From Chelonoidis abingdonii (lineage: Eukaryota > Chordata > Testudines > Testudinidae), in contig NC_133771.1 of assembly GCF_003597395.2 (NCBI RefSeq), positions 45,845,132-45,909,131 on the forward strand: 64,000 nt of DNA. Reading direction: 5' to 3'. A model generated the notes under the pieces. The model was not told where the DNA came from and searched no databases. It was given only the letters and a program-made list of their open reading frames with translations. The first letter of the stretch is position 1. Every line of letters starts with the position of its first letter. Below are positions 10,617 through 21,440 of this stretch, piece after piece. The position numbers and the translations under genes were made by a program.

Positions 10617-11900
10617 TCATACCGTACCCTGGCCAGTCATGAAACTGGCTTTCAAAGCTTCTTTGATGCGCAGCGTGCCCTGCTTCACTCTTCTAATCGC
10701 CCTGGTGTCTGGCTGTGCAAAATTGGCTGCCAGGCAAGTTGCCTCAACCTCCCACCCCACCATAACTGTCTCCCCTTTACTCTCACAGACATTGTGGAGC
10801 ACACAACAAGCAACAATTACAATTGGAATATTAGTTGTGCTGAGATCTAACCGAGTCAGTGAAGTGCGCCAGCGCGCTTTCAAACGTCCAAAAGCACATT
10901 CTACCATCATTCTGCACTTGCTCAGCCTATAGTTGAACTGCTCCTTAGTACTCTCCAGGGTGACTGTGTACAGCTTCATGAACCATGGCATTAAGGAGTA
11001 GGCTGAGTCCCTGAGGATAACTATAGGCATTTCAACATCCCCAACAGTAATTTTCTGGTCTGGGAAGTAAGTCCCTTTCTGCAGCTGTTCAAACAGACCA
11101 GAGTTCCTGAAGATGCGAGCTTCATGCACCTTTCCCAGCCATTCCATATTGATGTTGGTGAAATGTCTCTTGTGATCCACCAGTTCTTGCAGCACCATGG
11201 AAAAGTACCCCTGGCAGTTTACGTACTGGCTGCTCCAGTGTGCTGGGACCAAGATAGGGAAATGCATTCCATCTATCGCCCTGCTGCAGTTAGGGAATCC
11301 TTGTGCATTAAAGCCATCGACAATGGTCTGCACATTTCCCAAAGTCACTACCCTTGAGAGCACCAGCACCTGGTCAATGATTGTGCTGGCTACTTGCAGC
11401 ACTGCAGCCTCTACAGTAGATTTGCCCACTCCAAACTGATTCCTGACTAATCGGTAGCTGTCGGGCATTGCAAGTTTCCACAGTGCTATGGCCACTCACT
11501 TCTCAACGGTGAGGGCTGCTCTCATTTTGGTGTCTTTGCGCTTCAGGGCAGGGGACAGCAAGTCACAAAGTTCCATGAAAGTGGCCCTACGCATACGAAA
11601 GTTTTGCAGCCACTGGATATCATCCCAGGCCTGCAACACTATGCTGTCCCACCATCCTGTGCTTGTTTCCAGGGCCCAGAATCAGCTTTCCATGGCATGA
11701 ACCTGGCCCAGTGTCACCATGATCTCCCAATTGCCTCATGCCGTGCTTCTAGGAACATCTGTGTCCATGTCCTCATCAGTATAGTAATCACACTGTCATC
11801 GTTTCCTCACCTGGTTTTGCAGGTACTGTATATACTGCTGGATAATGTGCAAGGTATTTACAATGGTCAAAACTGCAGTGGAGATCTGAGCAGGCTCCAT
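10617..11900 (-). pseudogene. Harbinger (HARBI1-like) DDE transposase gene, broken
   Basis: This encoded the nuclease that cuts and moves the element. Starting from ATG at 11900 (MEPAQISTAVLTIV), one frame runs 427 codons to 10617 with four in-frame stops, the last at 11496-11498. Below that a 292-codon frame stays open and holds the whole catalytic core. Counting from its first codon, D75 (RAIDGMHFPI), D163 (LRDSAYSLMPW) and E199 (MMVECAFGRLKARW) form the triad, with 35 residues between the second D and E. Family landmarks FGVGKSTV, FPNC and CCVLHN(V)C are present. Oddities: the usual HDAR segment reads HEAR, and GD-AYP reads RDSAYS. Each stop is TGA, consistent with CGA decay. The open core begins at GTG, so it lacks a normal start. 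Confidence 0.88.
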
Positions 11901-11984
11901 GCTTGCTGTGCTATGGCGCCTGCACTGGTAAACCTAGAAAAAAGGTGCGAAATGTAGGAAGACTGTTCGGTTCAAGATGGCTGA

Positions 11985-12480
11985 TAAAAGGCAGTAAATA
12001 GTTGTCTTCTGTAGCTTTCACAGAGTTGGGAAGCTGTCTAGAGCTGCAAGAGCAAGAGAGCAGAGTTTGCAATGGAAGCATGAGCAGAGTTTGCAGCAGA
12101 AGCTGTGTGGCTTGGGTCATGATGGCCGAAAAATGAAGGGGAATCATTGCTGTCTTTAGCTTCCATGGGAGCTCAGGACCGACAACATGGAAAAAGCGGC
12201 AGAAGCTGTGCAGCTCAATTCATGATGGCGAAAAAACAGAGGGGAATCACTGCCGTCTGTAGCTTCCACAGAAGTCCAGGACCCACAACATGGAAAAAGC
12301 AGCGGAAGCTGTGTGGCTTAGTTCACGATGGCTGAAAAACGGCAGGGAATTGTTGCTTTCTGTAGCTTGCACACAAGCCCAGGACAGACAACATGGAATA
12401 ATTAGCTAATGATGTAAGAGCGGGAGAGCAGAGTTTGTGGCAGAAGCTGTGCTGCTCAGTTCACAGTAGCCAAAAAAAGA
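11985..12480. repeat. Tandem repeat, about 103-bp unit, inside the Harbinger element
   Basis: The marker gaagctgtg recurs at 12099, 12202, 12305 and 12443, and units share catgatgg(c)(t)gaaaaa, gtagcttcca and acaacatggaaaaagc. The first three spacings are 103 bp. The last is 138 bp because of an extra segment. Nearby partial units at 11985-12098 extend the array. Subterminal repeats of this sort can be binding sites for the element's proteins, but that is inference. Confidence 0.7.
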
Positions 12481-12839
12481 CAGGAAATGGTAGATAAAAG
12501 AGTAGATAGAAAGATGAGAGGACACGCGAGGTGGATTCATAGTACCAGGAGATAGGCGGTGCACCGTACTGCACCGTCTGCTGGCAGCGTGGTGTCTGCT
12601 GTAGCTTTCATGGAAGGAGGAGCAAGTGAAGGCACACAGCCAGAAACACCAGCTATAATGTTTTTGCCCCGCTATGCACTGGGAGCTTAACCCACAATTC
12701 CAATGGGTGGCGTGGACTGCAGGAACTGTGGGATAGCTTCCCACAGTGCACCACTCTGACATTCTATGCTAGTCTTGGTACTGTTAATGCACTCCACTGA
12801 ATTCACATACTTTAGTGGGGACACACAACACCGAATGTT

Positions 12840-13201
12840 GTTTTCAGTTGACCCAAAATATTTTTTTTCAGTGAAATGAACAAATAAAAATACAAAAAAA
12901 TTCCAAGTTGAATTGAACATTTTATTCAACTCAAAACTAAATGTTTCAATTCACTTGAGGGTGGGGTTAACTTTTTAAAAAAAATAAAATTGAAGTAAAA
13001 TTCAAATGAAAATTTCTTTGAAAATGAAAGACTTAAATGTTTTATTTAAAAAATGTCAGAACTAAACATTTTGATTTGGGGGATTTTTTTTCCCCAAAAA
13101 AATTTAGCAAGTTTGACATATATTCACAAAATATTTTGGTCAACCTGAAAGTACATTTCTGGAAAAAAAAAGTTTTGTTCAAAACATTTTGCCCAGCTCT
13201 A
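12840..13201. repeat. AT-rich DNA transposon relic, hAT-like end
   Basis: A tract of T/A-rich text with repeated motifs of the ttcaa(t)tgaaa and attttggtcaacctgaaa type ends in ttttgcccagctcta. I know this end from a reptile non-autonomous DNA transposon with tagagctgggc termini. The left terminus is not visible. It begins where the Harbinger right end disappears. Confidence 0.4.
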
Positions 13202-13925
13202 GTTCTAAATCAAGCTTTCATAGCTATGCTACTGTGAGTGAACTTTACAGATAATTTAGCAATTTCCTACTCATTTGAAAATAATATCCCTCTGTTCACT
13301 TTATCATTATGTGGGGAAAAAAATTCTAGCACTTCTAGCAGGTATCTACAGTTAAAGAAGTAGGCTTTCATAGTTGTACTACTCTGTCTTAACTGTATAC
13401 TTAATTTAGCATTTCACATTTTCAGGTTTCCACAAAAATCTCTAATATTCTACTCATTTTGGAGCAACTGTCATACAGCCATTATTTTTTACAGCTAATG
13501 ATGAGTCAATAATTTTGGGGAAGTGTCTGTACAACAAGTTTTCCTCAGATTTCTAATTACTGTTGCCACCAATACAGTTCTGGCACTGGTGGCAATGATG
13601 CGAGTTCTAGCTTAGGCTGATCACTAGCATCCTCACAAACATGTTGTCTAGCCCTACTCAGAGTAAGTACAAGTGATATAGTTAAAATGCTGGAATTCCT
13701 AGGTGCCTCATCTATACCAGTGCTACCATAAGTAGAATTGCACTGGGTGAGTGCAGGAAATTTAAAGAAAAGAGTCTGTTTAGACAAAGCCAGAGGGTCC
13801 TCTACAGGCATGTGGGATATTGCTCCAACTTTTAACATCTGCAGGGTTACTTTTTTATGCTAATTTAATGTTATAGCTTATGTAACAATATAATTTAAAT
13901 TAGTTCCCACCGTTCATTTCCACCA
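13202..13925. other. Gene-free sequence
   Basis: No supported gene. Positions 13560-13800 hold a small inverted match (ctggcactggtggca and a weaker partner) that may be a MITE relic, too uncertain to name. Confidence 0.4.
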
Positions 13926-13929
13926 AATT

Positions 13930-14850
13930 CCCCACAATTCTTTCTTAACCATTGTACTGCTTCACTTGCTTCTTCTCTTTCCTCCATTCTATCACATTTT
14001 CACCGTTTAATCCTGTTCTTGTCTTTCCATGCCACCACTCCAGAACTTATTTCTCTCTGGTATCTGCTATGTTCTCACAAATGCTGCTAAATACTCCTTC
14101 TACCTATGATCTAGTAGGTCCACTCTCACCAACCTCCATCCAATAATTCCCTTGTCTGCCCCATTCTTCCTCCCGCTCCCCAGGGAATTCATTTCAAACA
14201 AACTAGTTACTGTTTACAACTGTTTTTTGTTATTTTATTCCCTCCATATCCTTGCTTTCACTGAAACCTAGCTTCTTCCCTCACCGCCTTTCCAGCATGG
14301 TCCCCACCTTCTCCTAAAGGAGTCTCCCCACTCCTCTCATGCAGGAGGCAATGTTGATCGAATATTATCCTGCTTCTGCCACTGCCTCTCACTAGACTCC
14401 CACTCATTTTTCTCCTCCAAAATACATTCCGTTTGGCCCATATCTCCTCTCTCTCAGTCCATATTGCTGTTGTCTGCTGTCCTCCAAGCTCTTCCCATTT
14501 CCTATTCGATTTTTGTCTCCAGGCTTTGTCTTCCTGTCCTCTAACTCCTCCACACTCATCCTTTGTGATGTCAAATGGCATGTTAGCAAATCCTCCAACA
14601 TTGCTACCTACCGTTTTCTCTCTCTTGCCTTCTCCTTCAGCCTATGATGGAACTAAATCAACTCACCTATTCCATGTCTCACACTTAACCTACTCTTTCC
14701 TACGAGTTGTGTTCTCTCTCATTTCTATCTCCCACACTCATCATTACTTCATTTCTTTCATCACTACTCACTTCCCAGTCCCCCCACAATATCCTGGGCT
14801 CTTTTTTAATGAATTCCATGTTCTCTGATTCTCTTCACCTGTGGTTGTGG
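13930..14850 (+). repeat. C/T-rich block, possible L2-like LINE endonuclease relic
   Basis: About 900 bases with strong pyrimidine bias on the plus strand. A frame at about 14250-14280 reads LAFTET(stop)LLPS, similar to the LALTETWL motif of the endonuclease domain in L2/CR1-clade LINEs. It is followed by GGNVDRILSC and by long stop-poor stretches. The likeness is weak and no catalytic box is complete. It could also be an unrelated repeat. Confidence 0.3.
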
Positions 14851-15715
14851 TGGGCAAGAATCTAGCAATTCACTATGTGGTCTTCTCCTTTGCCTAGAAG
14901 ACTTAGGTGGCATCAGGTCATCTGTACTGGCATCAAGTCACCCTAGGGTTTCTTTACATTCCCTTTCCTTTACCAGACCAAGGGCGGAATGGCCGAGAAT
15001 CCAGCATTGTAAATGGTAATGGCTTGGTCTCTGAAGAGGTGGAGTGGGATTTGTTAGACAGACATTTGAAGTATTTAGGTCTGTAAAATTAGAAAAATTA
15101 AAATGCTGTAGGATTCATTCCTTTAGTATGTAGAGATCCTTCTAGGACTTTTTTTCAGGATTCTTTCTTTCTAATCTAAATAATTTTGAACAATAAAATT
15201 TAAGGGATGCCACATTTGAGTGGAATGTAGGTAACTTTGGGTCTAAAAATTACACTCAGAATGATGAACATGAGAGGTGGGCTGAGCAGAAAAGGCAGTG
15301 AACAGATATCAGGAGCTGAGTCTCTGTTGTCTGGAATTCAAAGACACACACTTCTTGATGTCACTATGCAGATGTCCTGAGGAACCTCAGGTTGTGCAAT
15401 GCCAACTGTTAATTGTGGAGAGGCAGGACTGCAGCCTTGGCTGAGCAGCCTGTGTTTATCTCTGACTAATAAGCCATAGTACTTTCAGATAAATAATTTC
15501 AAGCAGAATATATTTTGGTGTGCACAGTAACTAGAACTCAAAGTGCAAGAACAATGTTCCATTTGGAAAAGCACATGACCCCATCCACAGTATACGTTTA
15601 GGCTGAGAGTGAATAGCAATAAATGAGAATAGGTGAATTGCTATCTAGGAGAGAAACATTTCCCAGTATGAATTTACTTCACAGAAAACTTGATTTCTTT
15701 TACTTCAACTGTACA
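14851..15715. other. Gene-free sequence
   Basis: No repeat family or gene recognised. Confidence 0.5.
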
Positions 15716-15719
15716 TACA

Positions 15720-15894
15720 GTGACAAAGTTCCTCCTCTACCTTGGTGGGTCCCGTGCTTATTGGTGGATTTGTTCACCTCAGTGATCTTCCTCTCTTGTG
15801 GAACCCACAGTCTGGGTCAGCTCCTCCTGTGTCTGATCAGGAGTTGGGAGGTTTGGGGGGAACCCGGGCCCGCCCTCTACTCCGGGTTCCAGCC
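15720..15894 (+). repeat. LTR-like repeat fragment running into the gap
   Basis: Starts tgacaaagttcctcctctac and continues through gagttgggaggtttgggg to ccgccctctactccgggttc. The last part is found reversed at about 46155-46195, and a related stretch is at 27215-27255. It is cut by the run of Ns. Confidence 0.5.
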
Positions 15895-16311
15895 NNNNNN
15901 NNNNNNNNNNNNNNNNNNNNNNNNNNNNNNNNNNNNNNNNNNNNNNNNNNNNNNNNNNNNNNNNNNNNNNNNNNNNNNNNNNNNNNNNNNNNNNNNNNNN
16001 NNNNNNNNNNNNNNNNNNNNNNNNNNNNNNNNNNNNNNNNNNNNNNNNNNNNNNNNNNNNNNNNNNNNNNNNNNNNNNNNNNNNNNNNNNNNNNNNNNNN
16101 NNNNNNNNNNNNNNNNNNNNNNNNNNNNNNNNNNNNNNNNNNNNNNNNNNNNNNNNNNNNNNNNNNNNNNNNNNNNNNNNNNNNNNNNNNNNNNNNNNNN
16201 NNNNNNNNNNNNNNNNNNNNNNNNNNNNNNNNNNNNNNNNNNNNNNNNNNNNNNNNNNNNNNNNNNNNNNNNNNNNNNNNNNNNNNNNNNNNNNNNNNNN
16301 NNNNNNNNNNN
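15895..16311. other. Assembly gap (Ns), 417 bp
   Basis: Continuous undetermined bases. The apparent open frames of up to 243 codons crossing this position on either strand are artefacts. The gap lies inside a high-copy, GC-rich repeat, which probably explains it. Confidence 0.99.
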
Positions 16312-17989
16312 TTTGGTTACCAAGGTACTAGGGATTTGTTTAGCCTGGGGCTAACATACTTGTTTCTCAGTACTTTACTGTAGCCATCTGGCCTTGCCCA
16401 ATCACAATACTTATAAAAGAGTATTTAAAAGTAAGACAGCAATATTCAATACTGTGCCTTGAGCAAAAATCTTATAAAAGAAAATATTTTTCAGCAAAAA
16501 ATAATTATGGAAAGTGAGATCTGAATATCATGGGGGATACTAGTTATTCTTTGAGTAGTGACCTGCTTGGTGCTCCACTTCAGATTCACCTGCACCTTTG
16601 ATCAGAGATGTTTGGTGAGAGTTCCTATTTAGCCCATTCATTCCCCGCCCCTCAGCCTTATGCCTCACCCCAGGGCTATATGGGGGCTGCGCAGGCAAAC
16701 AGCCCTGAGGTCCTTCACAGCAACCTTTGGGCAGTCCCTGACTAGTATTTGGAATTCAGTTATTAGCTAATATAGAGTGTTTGTAATTGTTGGAACAGCC
16801 ATTCCCCTCTTTCTTTTTTCCTTGCTATTCCAGTCAGTGACAGGCATTCCCTATGTTGCCTATGTTGTTTGTGTGATACCCTTACCTCTAGAAAGCACAA
16901 TGGTAGATCCTGAAAAAATAGGGAGATCAAGTCTGAACTCCTGATGATTGAGCAAACCCTACAACCAGCTTTGAATTCTGTCATGGGGAACCCCCCAACA
17001 CACTGTACATAGACCTCTCAGTACAGCTAGTATTCTATCCACATTGACATCTCAGTCACCAGATGCCCCTAGAGGCATAAGAGTACATTTATGGTACTGA
17101 AGACTTCCACTAGTTTTGATCCATGCCTTTAAGCTGAAGGAAATTAATACATCTCCAAGAAAATCTTGGTCACTGACACACAAGCAGAGTAGAGATACCT
17201 CAGATCCCAAAAAGAATCCAATTCAGGAGTGATTTCAGTAATGCAAAGACAAAGAGTAGTCAATTGTCTAACACTAGTGCAGTAACAAGCTTGGGTAACC
17301 ACAGTCAGAGCTGCAACCACATAGCAGTGAAGAGTTCTAAGCCTAGCCATGAACAATATTGGGTACTAGTAACAGGAAAGACAAAAGTACCAGTCGGGCA
17401 CCTATGGTACTGAGGGAAGGGCCAACAATTCACACCCATGCCAAGATCTGGATACCGGCTGCATCAGTACTCAAGCTGTCCTCCACAGGCTCTCACTTGA
17501 CCCACTCTGACATCATGGGTACTGCAAGACTTTAGGTACCTTAAGTACCTGATAGTGCCTTTGAAGCTGGACTCTTCTCTGTTAATGACTGCTTGGGTTT
17601 TGTCAGCATCACGACTCTGTCAGTCACCACCACCCCTATTCTCCTCAAGTACCATATTTGCCCTCATCTACCTTGCCAATGGAACAGCTATCTTTCCCCC
17701 TTAATGTATGAGGAGAACGACTCTTTAGACTTTCAAGTATCAGTCCAGTGTTTCCCTGTCTATTCAGGACACACCAGTCTCCCTCTTACACTGATGTACA
17801 CAGCAAGATAGCCCCCAAATGGTACCCACATGTCAGGAACACACATCGATGCCTCCACCTGTACTATTTGGGCCCCCTCAGCGGACTTGATGGGACCCGA
17901 GGGAGTTCTATCATCAACAATTTGAATCCAAGTCATCACACCATTGGAGAGAGCAGAGAAGGGCACACTCGCCTCAACCACAACCTATG

Positions 17990-18535
17990 CTAGAGGAAGA
18001 GACCTTTGAGGAACAAGAGGCAAGGGAGGATAAGGAGGTGATACTTCTTATTGATATTTCTTCCTCATTGCCTGATGAAGGTGTGATGACTCCACAAACT
18101 TCTATAGCAGATGACTTCAGACAGTTTCAGGAACTGAGGAAGTGAAGTTGCAAATTCTCTTAGAGGAGGTTCAGAACTCTTATCATAAAGTCCTAGATAT
18201 ATTACATGCTGTGTCAGCGATGAAGATCATCATTCCAGTAAATGAAGATTTTATGGAGCCTGCTAAGCTCAGCTACCACACCACCTACATGCAAAAGGGT
18301 GGATAAAGAGTATTACACACTGTCAGGGAATTAGAGTTTCCATTTACTAACCCAGCTGTAAATTCCCTGGTGGTAGAGGCTACTAATGACTGGAGTAAAC
18401 AGGATAGTTTGGAGACCACCCTGTATGGTAAGGACTATAAGACGCTCAGTATTTTTGGTCACAAGCCTTACTCTTCAGCTGCATATCATTTCAGGATAGC
18501 AAGCCACCAGACACTCATGACCAAACACAATTATC
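17990..18535 (+). pseudogene. DIRS gag-like gene fragment
   Basis: The conserved C-terminal part is clearest: a frame from 18370 reads VEATNDWSKQD, then TLYGKDYKTLSIFGHKPYSS, then AAYHFRIASHQTLMTKHNYP. This fits the end of the gag-like protein of vertebrate DIRS1 elements. Upstream, an acidic and serine-rich part (about 17990-18120) and a stretch around 18130-18300 appear in shifting frames with several stops. The expected continuation after HNYP is missing and replaced by GC-rich DNA. Confidence 0.55.
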
Positions 18536-18536
18536 C

Positions 18537-18833
18537 CTGTCTGTGCCCCCCTCCCAGGGTCTGGGGCTGGTAGCTGAGCCTTGACTCCCAGGGAGGGGTG
18601 ATGCAGACAGGAGCAAAGGGTCTGAAGCTGGGGCTGAAGTTGAGGGCAGGTCTGGTGGGGGAGGGCTGAGGCTGGGAGCATGGCTGAGTCTGGGGCCAGA
18701 GCAGAGCTGGGGGAGAGCGGGGCTGGGTGGCGCTCCTTCCCCTTCCTCTGTGGGGGCTGGCCCATGTCTGCCATGCCCCCACTAATGTTCCTCTGTGCCC
18801 CACTGGGGGGAACACCCCACAGCTGGGGGACAA
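18537..18833. repeat. GC-rich insert within the DIRS relic
   Basis: About 300 bases rich in ctggggctg-type and gaggctgggag-type strings, sharply different in composition from both flanks. It lies between the gag end (cacaattatccctgtctg) and reverse-transcriptase sequence (18845 on). I see no clear terminal repeats or target duplication, so its class is unknown. Open frames here on both strands reflect high GC content. Confidence 0.45.
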
Positions 18834-18844
18834 CTGACCTATTC

Positions 18845-20410
18845 CTTCTCACCATCCGTCTTCAGGCATTCTTATCACAATCAATTGCTAGTGTAAGAGG
18901 TTGCCTTGATTCTACATTTAGGAGAAATAGAACCAGTTCCTGCACAGCAGAAATTCAGAATGGTGACCCTTGTGGCAATAATTCCCTTGTTAGAATTAGT
19001 TGTGAACCAAGCTCCTCTCAACCTACAAGATGCATACTTCCATTTCTCTGTTCACCCTTCACACAAAAGATTTCTTCAATTTCTAATCAACACTGAACAC
19101 TACCAATACAGGCTGAAAGAAAGCATGCTATCTTCTGCCCCAATAGTATTCTCAGAGATTCTCATGATAGTTGCTGTCCACCTACATTGTTTGGAGATAG
19201 TAGTTTTCCTATATCTGGATGACTGGATGATCAGAGGTAAATTATATGAAGAAGTGTAGGCTGCAGTAAAGATGATGTGTTCTCTGTTTGGTTAGCCTGG
19301 GCCTCCAAATAAACCTTAAAAGATCCATTTTGACTCTAATATAGCATTTAGACTTCATAGGAGCTTCCCTTGATGCAGTAAAAGCAGCAAAGAATCCTGT
19401 GGCACCTTATAGACTAACAGACGTTTTGGAGCATGAGCTTTCGTGGGTGAATACCCACTTCGTCAGATGCATCCTGATGCAGTGACAGACAAAGCATACC
19501 TCCCTGCCAGTAGATTGCTCACTCTAACGAATCTCATCTTCAGGACACAGGGAAGTCCTCAAGTAACCATAAGATTGTCTTCAACCTCTGGGCTACATGT
19601 TAGCTTGCATCTTGATAGTGCCAGACTACATCTCAGAGGTCTACATGAATGGCTGCAAATGGTTGACAAACCAAGAAAGCTCAGTCTAGGCAGGTTACTG
19701 TGTGTTTCCCAGTGGGTTATACAATCACTCAGCTGATGGAAGGATCCAACCAAAACACGTGCAGGTGTTCCATTCTTCCACTATTACCCTACCACAGTCA
19801 TAGCATCAGACGCATCACTTTTGGGTTGCAGGGAAAATGTCACTACAAATGAAGTCTTCTGGAATTGAGAGCAGTCATAAATGCTTGCTTACATTTTCTA
19901 CCACTAATCAGTTCCAAGTCAATAAATATAATGACAGACAACACTGCATGCATGTATTATATCAACCATCAAGGAGGAGGAGGATGTTCCCCATCTCTCT
20001 CTGTGCCATAGTGATGAAACACTAGAATTGATGCATAGCCAACCAGATAATTATCTCAGCTTCAGACCTCTCAGGTATCCAGAACATGTCAGCAGATATT
20101 TCTTTTTAAATTTATGAATGAGATCTAAAGTCTGAGTCCTCTACATGATATTCCCAGCATGGGGATTCAATCCATTTGCCATGGAAGCCAACTCAAAAGG
20201 CAACAGGTATTGGTCCAGAGGGGGTGTCTCAATCACCAGTTCCTAGAAGATGCTTTTTCTCATCTCTTGGGGAAAAAAGGGAATCTCTATACATATCTAT
20301 CACAATCACTACTGTTAAAGGTCCTCAACAAGATTGGGCCAGGGTCATAGTGATTTCACCAATGTGGCCAAGAGAAGTTTGGTAGCGCTACCTAATATCA
20401 GGCTCACCTC
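18845..20410 (+). pseudogene. DIRS reverse transcriptase and RNase H gene, broken
   Basis: This encoded the enzyme that copies the element's RNA. Reverse transcriptase: QQKFRMVTLVAIIP, LNLQDAYFHFSVHPSHKRFL, and the catalytic box FLYLDDWMIRG at about 19208-19240, with both aspartates kept. After a 113-bp PLE interruption the frame resumes exactly (GASLDAV | TDKAYLPASRLLTL). RNase H follows: VIASDASLLGC near 19800, TDNTACMYYINHQGG near 19930-19980, and SASDLSGIQNMSADIS near 20060-20105. A DIRS-type segment after RNase H reads LLLKVLNKI, then DWARVIVISPMWPREVW (20310-20385). Many frameshifts and stops separate the pieces. Confidence 0.8.
19371..19483 (-). mobile_element. Penelope-like element 3' tail with 9-bp TSD
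   Basis: The insert 19380-19474 reads aaagcagcaaagaatcctgt ... gggtgaatacccacttcgtc and is nearly identical to the PLE 3' end at 44994-45085. It is flanked by TGATGCAGT at 19371-19379 and 19475-19483. Removing insert and one copy restores the DIRS reading frame, which proves the target site. Unlike the other tails here it has no inverted second arm. Confidence 0.85.
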
Positions 20411-20879
20411 TTGCCCTCTGTAGTGACTTCTATCACTTCTTCTTCCTGACTCAGGATGTCAATTGAACACTTCACCTCAACCTACAGATTCTGAGGCTCC
20501 AAGCATGGTTTCTCAAGGATTCTCAGGAATAGCAGTATCCAGTTCAGAAGTACATGTTTTATTAAACAGTAGTAATAAAGAACCTACAGGAAATACTTAC
20601 CTAGAGAAATGGAAGCCTTATTATCTTTGGTATGGCAGTCATCAGATTTTGTCTATTTGTTCTCCCCTTTCCAGAGTATAGGATTACCTGTTGGAATTGA
20701 CAACATCAGGTCTTTCTATAAACTCTATTAGGTCTACTTCGCAGAAATAACACCCTTTCACATACCCATGGGGGCCAAAGGGTTCACTCTTTGCTCACCC
20801 AGCCATGATAAAATTCTTAAGAGGTTAGTTAAATCTCTACCCATAAATCGGAGATCCTACTTCTAGTTGGGAACTGAAC

Positions 20880-21440
20880 CTAGTACTTAATTGCTTTTCA
20901 AACATCCCTTTCAGCCACTAGCTACATGTTGTTTGTTAGATCTGTCGATGAAGACAGTCTTTTTGATAACTATAACTTCTTCCCAAAGAACTGGAGCACT
21001 GGGGGTTTTAATGACAGACCCTGATGTACAATATTCACTAGAGAAAAAGTATTGCTGCAGGCCCATCTCAGATTTTTATCTAACGTGTCCACAGACTTTC
21101 ATATTAATCAAACCATTTATCTCCTAGTTTGTTTGTTTTTCCAAAACCACTTTGGACCAGTCAAGAAGCTATGTTCCAAAACCCAGATTTCAGGAGAGCA
21201 TTAGCTTTTTACTTAGATAGGACCTTAGATAAGAGGTCTTATCTCCTTCCATGTTGCTTCACAGTCTCCATTGTGGGACATTGCAGTGGAAAATGAACTG
21301 AGGGTGTTTCAACCATGTGGCCCGACATAGCACTGGTGTGGAACAGATACAATGCAAGCAGCAAATATGTATATGTCTTCAGTTCACCCAACATTATGTC
21401 TGAGGCCTGTTCTGGATGAACCATTTCCAGGATTGTTAAG
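20880..21440 (+). pseudogene. DIRS tyrosine recombinase-like fragment
   Basis: A frame from about 20940 reads DEDSLFDNYNFF. A neighbouring frame reads SSQRTGALGVLMTDPD, then LTCPQTFILIKPF. In vertebrate DIRS elements the recombinase has SARR-type residues followed some 50 residues later by FHLNQP(I), and here fhINQtI is seen at about 21105-21120 in the third frame. Position after RNase H also fits. The C-terminal H-x-x-R and tyrosine boxes are not recognisable, so the recombinase call is moderate. Confidence 0.5.

Larger units (their letters stand above)
8595..12838. mobile_element. PIF/Harbinger DNA transposon, two genes, right end lost
   Basis: The left end reads ggcctggtctacactag after the triplet TTA at 8592-8594, the TWA target expected for this superfamily. 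Inside are the two genes that define Harbinger elements, facing each other: a Myb/SANT-like DNA-binding gene (plus) and a DDE transposase gene (minus). A tandem repeat lies near the right side. Recognisable sequence ends near ggggacacacaacaccga at about 12833. No matching right inverted repeat or TTA follows. Another repeat starts there instead, so the right terminus appears truncated or overwritten. Confidence 0.85.

Noticed and set aside
10639..11439. Plus-strand frames of 77-97 codons at 10.6-11.4 kb
   Set aside because: They are shadows of the minus-strand transposase.
15623..16383. Open frames of up to 243 codons across the N run
   Set aside because: Undetermined bases cannot give stops, so the length is artificial.
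18475..19096. 126-, 100- and 138-codon frames
   Set aside because: They arise from the GC-rich insert. The true RT frame begins later and differs.
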